A stretch of DNA of 10,871 nt, taken from NCBI GenBank assembly GCA_031278575.1, contig JAITKD010000091.1, forward strand, positions 1-10,871, read 5' to 3'. Under the pieces are notes generated by a model. The model was not told where the DNA came from. It ran no database searches and worked only from the letters and a program-made list of their open reading frames with translations. The stretch comes from Spirochaetaceae bacterium. GTDB lineage: Bacteria; Spirochaetota; Spirochaetia; Treponematales; Breznakiellaceae. Made by a program: the position numbers and the translations under genes. Below are positions 1 to 5,400 of this stretch, piece after piece. Within the stretch, counting starts at the first letter, position 1, and each line of letters starts with the position of its first letter.

Positions 1-18
1 CATCAAATTTCCGCGCAT
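1..18 (-). CDS. 5' end of an unidentified gene leaving the window
   Basis: On the minus strand an ATG at 18-16 follows an AAGGAG ribosome binding site (plus-strand positions 24-29) with 5-base spacing. Only six codons are visible (M-R-G-N-L-M), so the product cannot be named. The call rests on the strong binding site and on the gene-free spacer upstream. A hairpin (33-77) lies directly upstream of the binding site and would be in this gene's leader. Confidence 0.5.
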
Positions 19-32
19 CGTATCTCCTTATA

Positions 33-77
33 GCTGAGGCTGTTTCAAACCCCGGCCGGTCTTGGAACAAGCTCAGC
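33..77. repeat. Hairpin of the GTTTCAAA/TTTGGAAC family
   Basis: Arms 33-38 and 72-77 (GCTGAG/CTCAGC) and 41-48 and 62-69 (TGTTTCAA/TTGGAACA, one T-G wobble) pair around a GC-rich loop containing CCGGCCGG. The same TTTCAA...TTGGAA arms recur at 9472-9507 and, altered, at 2753-2798. It lies 4 bases upstream of the ribosome binding site of the minus-strand gene that starts at 18, so it may affect that leader. No known RNA family was recognised. Confidence 0.5.
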
Positions 78-127
78 CCTTTGACAGTTCCTGCCAACCA
101 TAGGGTAAGAAAACCCCTAAAACTGAA

Positions 128-178
128 GTTAAAGCAGCGCCGATTTATTCTCGATTGAACAAATCAGTGCTTCATTAG
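128..178 (+). repeat. Partial copy A of the three-hairpin repeat (third hairpin only)
   Basis: This stretch matches the right end (from GTTAAAGC to TTAG) of the 127-bp repeats at 7672-7798 and 10745-10871. It keeps the third hairpin (arms around GATTTATTC and GAACAAATC, loop TCGATT) but carries an extra arm mismatch. Upstream of 128 the similarity stops; a short TAGGG/CCCTA hairpin (about 103-117) and the word AAAACTGAAGTT of the second hairpin family stand there instead. It lies 6 bases beyond the amrS stop codon, so its hairpin could protect or end the amrS transcript. Confidence 0.8.
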
Positions 179-184
179 GGGATT

Positions 185-1222
185 TTAAAACCGGATCACC
201 GGTACCGGCTTCGCGCAGCGGGCGCAGTAATAGGTGTTTTTCCCCTGGTTTTTTTTCAGGACAAGCCCCCGGGTATTTACCGAATAGCCCCGGCGCCTCA
301 CCAAAGGGCTGCCGCAGTGGGGGCAGGGAGTGTCGTTGGTTTCTCCGGGGATGTTTCCGGTATAAACATAGGCCAGGTCTTCCCGGGCCCGGCGGGCGAT
401 TTTTTCGAGCCGGGAAGCATCCGTAGGGGGGGCGTCCCAGCGGTAGCCGGGATGATAGGCCGAAAGGTGCCAGGGTATATGGGGAGAAAGGCCCGTTAAA
501 AATTTCAGATACCCTTCAATTTCTTTTTCGCCGTCGTTAAGGTCCGGTACGATCAGGGTGGTAACTTCCAGGTGTACCCCCATCCGGTATGCCAGGGTGA
601 TAAACTCCAGCACGGCCGTCAAATTCCCCCCCAGGGTCCGGCTATAGGTATCCGGGGAAAATGATTTAAGATCGATGTTGGCCGCATCGGTCAGGGCCAG
701 GATATCTGCCGCCGCTTCTTTTTGTAAACATCCGTTACTCACCAGTACATTGGCTATCCCCCGTTCCCGGGCGATTTTCATACAATCCAGAAGGTATTCA
801 ATATGGATCAGGGGTTCCGAATAGGTATAGGCAAGCTGGGTAAACCCCGCGGCCAAGGCCGCTGCCACCGCATCCTCCGGGGAGAGATGCCGGGTATCCG
901 CATGGATATCCTGGGAAATGCGCCAATTCTGGCAAAAGGGACAGTAAAGGTTACAACCCAAGAACCCCAGGGACAGGATCGAAACGCCGGGCCGGTAATG
1001 GTAGAGGGGCTTTTTTTCGATGGGGTCCGCCGCCATGGAGGTGATCCGGCCGTAAAAGGGAATGGCGCCCGCCCCGTCCCGGTTTACCCTGACCCCGCAC
1101 CGGCCGGATTCCCCCGCCGGAATGGAACATGATCGGGGGCAGAGGATACACCGGACGGTATTTGCGGGAGCTCCCCGGGGAGAAGTTATAAAATACCGGC
1201 CCCCGCCCCCGGTAGGGGTCAT
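185..1222 (-). CDS. amrS: AmrS-type radical SAM enzyme (AmmeMemoRadiSam system)
   Basis: This 345-residue protein belongs to the radical SAM family once called pyruvate formate-lyase-activating-enzyme-like. It has an N-terminal cysteine cluster (C25, C28, C32, C42, pattern CxxCPxxC...GxxGxC), the radical SAM motif C90-NLY-C94-PF-C97 that binds the [4Fe-4S] cluster and SAM, and a C-terminal pair of CxxC motifs (PCPHC near 302, YCARC near 332) that may bind zinc or iron. Length and cysteine layout fit AmrS; the substrate of that family is not settled. The usual partners Memo and AMMECR1 are not in this window. Its ATG overlaps the stop of the upstream 125-aa gene by 4 bases and has no clear binding site of its own, so translation is probably coupled. 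Copy A of the repeat follows the stop. Confidence 0.85.
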   Translation of the reverse strand: MTPTGGGGRYFITSPRGAPANTVRCILCPRSCSIPAGESGRCGVRVNRDGAGAIPFYGRITSMAADPIEKKPLYHYRPGVSILSLGFLGCNLYCPFCQNWRISQDIHADTRHLSPEDAVAAALAAGFTQLAYTYSEPLIHIEYLLDCMKIARERGIANVLVSNGCLQKEAAADILALTDAANIDLKSFSPDTYSRTLGGNLTAVLEFITLAYRMGVHLEVTTLIVPDLNDGEKEIEGYLKFLTGLSPHIPWHLSAYHPGYRWDAPPTDASRLEKIARRAREDLAYVYTGNIPGETNDTPCPHCGSPLVRRRGYSVNTRGLVLKKNQGKNTYYCARCAKPVPVIRF

Positions 1223-1596
1223 GGGGAGGGGGCCCTTAAAAACCCTTCACGCAGATCCTGGTGTTTGGCGGTGAACTGTGTCGAATCCTCCACTTCAAAG
1301 GGTTCCAGGATGACCCCGTGGGCGCCCTTACGGATCCAAAGTTTTACCAGGGGGACTCCTTCCCCGGCTTCGGTAACCGCGGAAAGGACTTCCTCAATAC
1401 AAAGGATATCCTCAAATTTAAATTCCAGAAGTTTGGTGTTGTTCCCCAGGGGATCGTAAATAAGGATAATTTTATTTTTATCCGACGGATGCTGCCGGGG
1501 ACACCCAATAAAAGGAACCGTATCCTTAGGAGGTCTTCCCGTAGTTTTTGCGATCTCATAAAACGGTTTTAATTCAGGCAGGCTTGCTATACCCAT
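1219..1596 (-). CDS. Unrecognised 125-aa soluble protein coupled to amrS
   Basis: The protein has no signal peptide, membrane segment or motif that I can assign. It is rich in charged residues and short hydrophobic strands (IILIYDPLG, VPLVKLWIRKGAHGVIL), which suggests a small folded alpha/beta or beta domain. A single Cys-Pro-Arg-Gln-His stretch lies near residue 32. The start is well supported: GGGAGGT (1601-1607) stands 4 bases from the ATG. A TTGATC-17-TATAGT promoter lies just upstream, and the stop overlaps the amrS start as ATGA. The gene is therefore probably co-expressed with amrS and may act with it, but this is inference from position only. I have a faint memory of similar treponemal hypotheticals and would not assign a function. 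Confidence 0.8.
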   Translation of the reverse strand: MGIASLPELKPFYEIAKTTGRPPKDTVPFIGCPRQHPSDKNKIILIYDPLGNNTKLLEFKFEDILCIEEVLSAVTEAGEGVPLVKLWIRKGAHGVILEPFEVEDSTQFTAKHQDLREGFLRAPSP

Positions 1597-1614
1597 GGTT
1601 ACCTCCCTTTTTTA

Positions 1615-1643
1615 ACTATAACCCTTAGCCGGGCGGGGATCAA
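1615..1643 (-). promoter_or_regulatory. Likely sigma70 promoter for the 125-aa gene and amrS
   Basis: Read on the minus strand: TTGATC (1643-1638), a 17-base spacer, TATAGT (1620-1615). The predicted start near 1608 lies one base from the GGGAGGT ribosome binding site, giving a leader of about a dozen bases. The same compact layout is seen before nudC. Confidence 0.5.
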
Positions 1644-1744
1644 CGGTTATTTTTTGGGGAGTCCGGTTTTCCATCGAACTTTTGAACGGCAGCCGCTCCG
1701 CGGGTCCGTAACGGTCCGGGAAGCGGCCGGCCCCATCCTCCGGT
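1621..1744 (-). other. Spacer between nudC and the 125-aa gene, no clear gene
   Basis: These 124 bases have coding-like composition on the minus strand. One frame runs open from inside nudC to 1612, and another has an ATG overlapping the nudC stop (ATGA) that could give about 33 basic residues. Neither has a ribosome binding site or recognisable homology. A weak GC-rich inverted repeat (GCCGCT/AGCGGC, about 1691-1726) is present. The promoter of the next gene occupies its downstream end. Confidence 0.35.
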
Positions 1745-2575
1745 TCATAAACGCCCTTCGACCCAAAGATTGATAAGATACCGGGAAACGGAGCCGAAAC
1801 CCGGAAGATCGGGCAGTTCATCCCGGCTGAACCAGCGGGCGTCCTCAATCTCTTCCCCGTCGGGGGTAATGAGCCCGCCTGCATAATGGGTCTTAAACCC
1901 GATCATCAGGGAATTCGGGAAAGGCCAGGGCTGGGAGGCGACATAGGCCGTATCCCGGACCTCAAGGCCGACCTCTTCCCGAACTTCCCGGATCACGGCG
2001 GCTTCGAGGCTTTCTCCCGCTTCGGTAAATCCCGCGATAAGGCTGTATATCTTGCCGGCAAATTTTTTGTTATGGGCCAGGAGGGCCGTGCCGTCGTCCC
2101 GGAGGATGAGGACGATGATCGCCGGGGATATCCGGGGAAATTCCAGTCTGCCGCAGGAAGGGCATAACCGGGCCAGTTCAAGGGGGGCGTCCTGATTCCG
2201 GGCGCCGCAGCTTCCGCAATAAACCGATTCCCTCCGCCATTGCATAATATGATAGACCCGGAAAAATCTTCCCACGAGGCCGCCGCCGTTGAGGATTTCC
2301 CCGCTCCCGGCCTCCGCTGCGATGAGGGACAGGGCGGAACGGGTCGGCGAAAGGCGCCAGTTTTTGGGAAGGGGTACCGTATCTTCCAGGAGATACCCCG
2401 GGATGAACTCGGCCCCGGAAGGGGAGGGTACCAAAAAAGGCGGCGCCTCCCCAAAAGCCGCCCGGATCCGTTCCAGGGGAAGCCCCCGGAGGGCGGCGGT
2501 ATCGGAAACATCCTCCGGTAGTACCAGATTATTCCCCTGAAAAAGATACACCCCATCGGTCTGAGCCCTACGCAA
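1745..2575 (-). CDS. nudC: NADH pyrophosphatase (Nudix hydrolase NudC)
   Basis: NudC hydrolyses NADH/NAD+ to NMN(H) and AMP, and in some bacteria removes NAD caps from RNA. In the 276-residue form, a four-cysteine zinc ribbon (C120, C123, C138, C141) precedes the Nudix box at 182-204 (G-x5-E-x7-REVREEVGL). The NudC signature SQPWPFP follows at 214-220 and separates it from other Nudix enzymes. I chose a TTG start (2575-2573) because GGGAGG (2587-2582) stands 6 bases before it. A longer frame from GTG at 2620 has no binding site and would begin inside the predicted promoter. The length is close to the usual 257-280 residues. The product NMN can feed the NAD salvage represented by pncA/pncB in the window. 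Confidence 0.92.
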   Translation of the reverse strand: MRRAQTDGVYLFQGNNLVLPEDVSDTAALRGLPLERIRAAFGEAPPFLVPSPSGAEFIPGYLLEDTVPLPKNWRLSPTRSALSLIAAEAGSGEILNGGGLVGRFFRVYHIMQWRRESVYCGSCGARNQDAPLELARLCPSCGRLEFPRISPAIIVLILRDDGTALLAHNKKFAGKIYSLIAGFTEAGESLEAAVIREVREEVGLEVRDTAYVASQPWPFPNSLMIGFKTHYAGGLITPDGEEIEDARWFSRDELPDLPGFGSVSRYLINLWVEGRL

Positions 2576-2596
2576 AATAAACCTCCCGCTGTATCT

Positions 2597-2627
2597 ATAG
2601 TACGATAGAGCCCCCCGCACCGGTCAA
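2597..2627 (-). promoter_or_regulatory. Probable nudC promoter
   Basis: Minus strand: TTGACC (2627-2622), a long 19-base GC-rich spacer, then TACTAT (2602-2597). The expected start near 2590 lies just before the GGGAGG ribosome binding site of the TTG start. The spacer is longer than ideal, so confidence is moderate. Repeat copy B ends 6 bases upstream of the -35 box. Confidence 0.4.
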
Positions 2628-2632
2628 GGGCC

Positions 2633-2689
2633 CTAAGGAAGCGCTGATTTATTCAATCGAGAATAAATCAGCGCTCCTTTAACGTTGTA
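2633..2689 (-). repeat. Partial copy B of the three-hairpin repeat, inverted
   Basis: This is the reverse complement of the right end of the 127-bp repeats, from CTAAGGAAGCGCTGATTT to AACGTTGTA, after which similarity stops. Its hairpin is perfect: 15-bp arms (2640-2654 with 2661-2675) around loop AATCGA, with AAGG/CCTT able to extend it past one bulged base. The C-A mismatch of copies C and D is restored to a pair here. Seen from nudC it has the same orientation as copy C has to the kinase gene: third hairpin nearest the gene. Confidence 0.85.
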
Positions 2690-2716
2690 AAATTGCCGAT
2701 GATTCAACGCGGGCCA

Positions 2717-2745
2717 TTGTATTACCGGGAATAGTCGGTTATACT
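2717..2745 (+). promoter_or_regulatory. Likely sigma70 promoter of tyrS
   Basis: TTGTAT (2717-2722), a 17-base spacer and TATACT (2740-2745) give a good promoter; the start would be near 2752. It leaves a leader of about 195 bases before the tyrS GTG. Confidence 0.6.
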
Positions 2746-2746
2746 T

Positions 2747-2883
2747 GAACCGGTCCCAAAACTAATTAACCATGCGCTAAAGCGCGTGGTTTTGGAACAG
2801 GTTCTCGCGGTTTTTCAGGCGTTTAGCCTTACAAAACCGCGGATGTACGGTTGCTTTCCCAAAAACTGAAGTTTTGGGAAAGC
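2747..2883 (+). promoter_or_regulatory. Structured tyrS leader with three hairpins
   Basis: Hairpin 1 (2747-2804): GAACC/GGTTC and GTCCCAAAAC/GTTTTGGAAC close an inner stem CATGCGC/GCGCGTG with loop TAAA. Hairpin 2 (2806-2841): CGCGGTTTT/AAAACCGCG with an inner AGGC/GCCT stem. Hairpin 3 (2853-2883): 12-bp arms GCTTTCCCAAAA/TTTTGGGAAAGC around ACTGAAG. None is followed by a U-run, so none is a simple terminator. The conserved T-box sequence found before many Firmicute synthetase genes was not seen. Hairpins 1 and 3 resemble hairpins elsewhere in the window, so the leader may be an assembly of repeats rather than a dedicated riboswitch. Confidence 0.5.
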
Positions 2884-2947
2884 CGCACGGTTAAAATATT
2901 TTCAGGGCCTTGGGAAGGGGTCCGGTTGTTTTTAAGGAAGGCGTATC

Positions 2948-4189
2948 GTGAACCAGGCTCTGGAGAATCTTAAAACCCGCGGTTTTTTTCAGCAATGTAC
3001 CAATTCCGAGGGGCTTTCGGCCCTCTTTGATGTGGGGCCGGTTACTTTTTACGTGGGTTGCGATCCCACCGGAACGAGCCTCCACATCGGCCACATGGTG
3101 CCTTTCTTCGCTTACCGGCACCTCCGGGCAGCGGGCCACAAGGGAATAGCCCTGCTCGGGGGGGGGACCGCCCGGATTGGGGACCCTTCGGGGAAAACCG
3201 AAATGCGCCGGATGTTGACCTATGAGCAGCTTGATGTCAATGCCGCGGCCATAACCAAACAGTTGGACCGTTTTTTGGGTTTTGACGGCGAGGGGGCCCG
3301 GTGGGCCAATAACAAGGATTGGCTCGCGGAGCTCAATTATATCGACTTCCTCCGGGAGATAGGCAGCCATTTTTCGGTCAACCGGATGTTGAGTTTTGAG
3401 GCCTATAAACTCAGGCTGGAGACGGGTCTTTCTTTTATCGAATTTAACTACCAGCTTTTGCAGAGTTATGATTTCTTGGAATTGTACCGCCGATACGGCT
3501 GCCGTCTACAAATTGGGGGGGATGATCAGTGGGGTAATATCGTAGCCGGGGGGGAACTTATCCGGCGTATTGAGGGGGCCGAAGTTTTCGGCATGACTTT
3601 TCCCTTGGTGACTACCGCGGACGGCAAGAAGATGGGTAAAACCGAAAAAGGAGCGATCTTTTTGGATCCCGGCATCACCAGCCCCTATGATTTTTTTCAG
3701 TATTGGCGGAATGTGCAGGACGCGGATATCCGGCGTTTTCTCCTGATGTTTACCTTCCTGCCCGTGGAGGAATGTGAGGCCCTCACCGCCCCCGGGCTTG
3801 ACCCCAACGGGGCCAAGGAACGGCTCGCCTGGGAAGTAACCGCGTTGATCCACGGCAGGGAGGAAGCGGACCGGGCTATGGCCGGGGCCCGGGCCGCCTT
3901 CGGCGGAGAGGGGGATAAATCCGGTATGCCCCGGGTGGACCTCCCCCGTTCCCGGTTTGAGGCGGGGTATAATGTGGTGGACCTCTTTACCGATGCGGGA
4001 CTGGTCCCGAGCAAAAGCGAGGCCCGCCGCCTGGTTCAGCAGGGGGGGGGCTTTGTATCCGGCTCCGGCGGTCTGCGGGCTGTTGCCGGCCTGACGGCCC
4101 TGCTCACCTTCGCCGACTTGGACGGGGACGGCGAACTAATCCTCCGGGCGGGGAAAAAACGGTATTGTCGGGTGGTTACTACCACCTGA
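2948..4189 (+). CDS. tyrS: Tyrosyl-tRNA synthetase
   Basis: This cytoplasmic class I synthetase joins tyrosine to tRNA-Tyr using ATP. The 413 residues have the usual order: Rossmann core with the HIGH motif (H46-I-G-H49), the tyrosine-pocket segment GGDDQWGN (190-197), the KMSKS-loop counterpart KMGKT (228-232), and a C-terminal S4 RNA-binding domain from about residue 345 (LVPSKSEARRLVQQ). Length matches bacterial TyrS. The start is GTG, preceded by AAGGAAGG (2934-2941). The gene stands alone behind its own promoter and a long structured leader. Two nine-base G tracts lie inside it (3158-3166 and 4042-4050), both in frame as glycine codons. Confidence 0.97.
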   Translation: MNQALENLKTRGFFQQCTNSEGLSALFDVGPVTFYVGCDPTGTSLHIGHMVPFFAYRHLRAAGHKGIALLGGGTARIGDPSGKTEMRRMLTYEQLDVNAAAITKQLDRFLGFDGEGARWANNKDWLAELNYIDFLREIGSHFSVNRMLSFEAYKLRLETGLSFIEFNYQLLQSYDFLELYRRYGCRLQIGGDDQWGNIVAGGELIRRIEGAEVFGMTFPLVTTADGKKMGKTEKGAIFLDPGITSPYDFFQYWRNVQDADIRRFLLMFTFLPVEECEALTAPGLDPNGAKERLAWEVTALIHGREEADRAMAGARAAFGGEGDKSGMPRVDLPRSRFEAGYNVVDLFTDAGLVPSKSEARRLVQQGGGFVSGSGGLRAVAGLTALLTFADLDGDGELILRAGKKRYCRVVTTT

Positions 4190-4192
4190 GCC

Positions 4193-4401
4193 GGTTTCAC
4201 GAATACGATGCCCTCAGCCCCGATGATATGGTGGCCCTGGACCTTGCGGGCCGGAGCGCTGCGGGCCGTTTTGACCCTTCCTCCGATACCGATGCTCACC
4301 GGGAGTTATACCGGGTGTTTCCGCATATCGGCGGTGTCTGGACTTTACCAGTCCAGACCCATAGCCCAAAACCAACCGGGTTTTGCAAGCTCCTCCGTCC
4401 T
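4193..4401 (+). pseudogene. Fragment of an AraD-family class II aldolase/epimerase
   Basis: In the frame of 4195 the translation reads YDALSPDDMVALDL, then DPSSDTDAHRELYRVFPHIGGV, split here as DPSSDTDAHREL and YRVFPHIGGV, then THSPKPTG. This follows the L-ribulose-5-phosphate 4-epimerase pattern SGVxYxxLTPxDMVVVDL...PSSDTPTHxxLYxAFPxIGGIVHTHS. Family members are about 230 residues; only about 65 remain, from the middle of the N-terminal half. The zinc-binding HTH is damaged: the first His position reads Gln, and about 15 extra bases that form a hairpin stand between GGV and THS. There is no start codon with a binding site and no downstream half. It lies directly after the tyrS stop and runs into the convergent gene's 3' end. 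It is a decayed or transposed remnant. Confidence 0.75.
4336..4385. other. Two small hairpins between convergent genes
   Basis: GTCTGGACT/AGTCCAGAC (4336-4344 with 4350-4358, loop TTACC) is a perfect 9-bp stem; CAAAACC/GGTTTTG (4367-4373 with 4379-4385) is a second stem. Neither is followed by a clear U-run on either strand. They may still help end tyrS or the minus-strand gene. The first falls inside the AraD-like fragment. Confidence 0.4.
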
Positions 4402-5284
4402 AAAAAATCCCCCCCAGGGAAGGCGCCTGCATATTCATGGTGATGTTTCCAACGCCTGTTCGGGATCGTATGGTGCATAGAGGCGCGGATCCGATAGATA
4501 GGTTCATTGGCCCGCTGTTATCCACACGGTACTGTTTTTCCGGTGAATAAAGCCGTATGTTTCCGCTTCCGGTGAGGGCGTCCACGTGAAAAGAAAGTTC
4601 TTCGGGGAGGGACAGGGCTATCGCTCCGATTCCGGTCTCGAATAAAAGATCGCCGGTTACATACTCCATCCCCACGGTTATCCGTCCCAAGGAAGTCTTG
4701 AATGTCCCTGATCCCCGGGCGGATTGGACCATGATGGAACCGCTGAGGGCATCAAGCCGCATCGTACCTTCCGCATGGTTTATATTGACGTTTCCGTTGG
4801 CCGACTTTATGTATATGTTTTCAGCAAAAACCCGTCCCAGGGTTATGAAACCACTGGAAAGCTCGATCACCAAATTTTTTAATATAAGCTCCTTTTCTGA
4901 GATGAGGGCGCCTGAATTAATATAGATACTACAATTCTCCCGATAAGACCGGGGGATATATACCTCAATTTTAACATCGGTCTGATTTGGTGAGGTCCTT
5001 GGGCCCTCTATAATAGAGAGGACGGAACCCTCAAGGAAGATATTTCCAAAATCTTCAGGATTATACGCGGTTGTATACTCTTTTAATACCAATTCATCGT
5101 TATCGCTTTCCAACAGGGTAAGGTGAGCCGTGGTATACGAAACGATAAGGGAAGTAACCCCTCTTATATTAATAGATTTACTATGATTTCCCGGGTTGTT
5201 TTCCGAAGAAAAACTCTGAACCGCCATACTCAGGGTCATCAGTATCACCATGACGTTACTATTCAGCCGAGTTTTTAAAACCAT
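4400..5284 (-). CDS. Exported DUF4097-like beta-repeat protein
   Basis: The 294-residue protein begins with a probable signal peptide: basic residues at 5-6, then a hydrophobic run VMVILMTLSMAV, with cleavage perhaps near residue 26. No lipobox cysteine is present. The rest is a series of short beta strands with repeating SG.I/GNI/GRI turns (SANGNVNI, LSGSIMV, GRITVG, GSGNIRL, GVGNITM). This is typical of the DUF4097/putative adhesin right-handed beta-helix family. The role is unknown; a periplasmic or surface location is expected. The start ATG has AAGGAG 11 bases upstream, which is slightly long. A TTGCAA-18-TATACT promoter precedes it. It is convergent to tyrS and divergent from pncA, so it is probably a single-gene unit. 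Confidence 0.75.
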   Translation of the reverse strand: MVLKTRLNSNVMVILMTLSMAVQSFSSENNPGNHSKSINIRGVTSLIVSYTTAHLTLLESDNDELVLKEYTTAYNPEDFGNIFLEGSVLSIIEGPRTSPNQTDVKIEVYIPRSYRENCSIYINSGALISEKELILKNLVIELSSGFITLGRVFAENIYIKSANGNVNINHAEGTMRLDALSGSIMVQSARGSGTFKTSLGRITVGMEYVTGDLLFETGIGAIALSLPEELSFHVDALTGSGNIRLYSPEKQYRVDNSGPMNLSIGSAPLCTIRSRTGVGNITMNMQAPSLGGIF

Positions 5285-5309
5285 AGATTTAAAATCTCCT
5301 TATCGGTAT

Positions 5310-5339
5310 AGTATACTCCAATAAGGCGTTGCCTTGCAA
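5310..5339 (-). promoter_or_regulatory. Probable promoter of the DUF4097-like gene, palindromic -10
   Basis: Minus strand: TTGCAA (5339-5334), an 18-base spacer, TATACT (5315-5310). The -10 region is the palindrome AGTATACT (5310-5317), so the plus strand also reads TATACT (5312-5317), with a weak TTAAAA 17 bases upstream (5289-5294). Divergent promoters may share this box. Confidence 0.45.
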
Positions 5340-5355
5340 CCTCATGGGGGAAATC

Positions 5356-5384
5356 TTGCGGCATCCCTTTTCCGGTTATAGAAT
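5356..5384 (+). promoter_or_regulatory. Possible pncA promoter
   Basis: TTGCGG (5356-5361), 17 bases, TAGAAT (5379-5384). The start would fall near 5391, on the ribosome binding site itself, which is awkward. The plus-strand TATACT at 5312-5317 is an alternative that would give a longer leader. Confidence 0.25.
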
Positions 5385-5400
5385 AAGAGAGGAGAGTTAT

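Noticed and set aside
82..110. TTGACA at about 82-87 as a plus-strand promoter
   Set aside because: No acceptable -10 box lies 15-19 bases downstream, and no plus-strand gene follows.
128..178. Repeat copy A as an ordinary intrinsic terminator of amrS only
   Set aside because: It shares its sequence with upstream spacers of other genes, and there is no U-run, so it is better described as a repeat, though it may also affect amrS mRNA ends.
1612..1884. 90-codon minus-strand open frame overlapping the nudC end
   Set aside because: Mostly a shadow of nudC in another frame. The part beyond nudC has no ribosome binding site and no recognisable motif; described only as spacer.
2752..2947. T-box riboswitch before tyrS
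   Set aside because: No AGGGTGGNACCGCG-like T-box sequence and no terminator with a U-run were found; hairpins 1 and 3 resemble hairpins found at other loci.
4400..4480. Apparent continuation of the AraD match (HGDV-like residues near 4436-4450 in another frame)
   Set aside because: This stretch is the coding 3' end of the DUF4097-like gene (GVGNITM repeat) on the other strand, and the match needs a frameshift. It is most likely chance.
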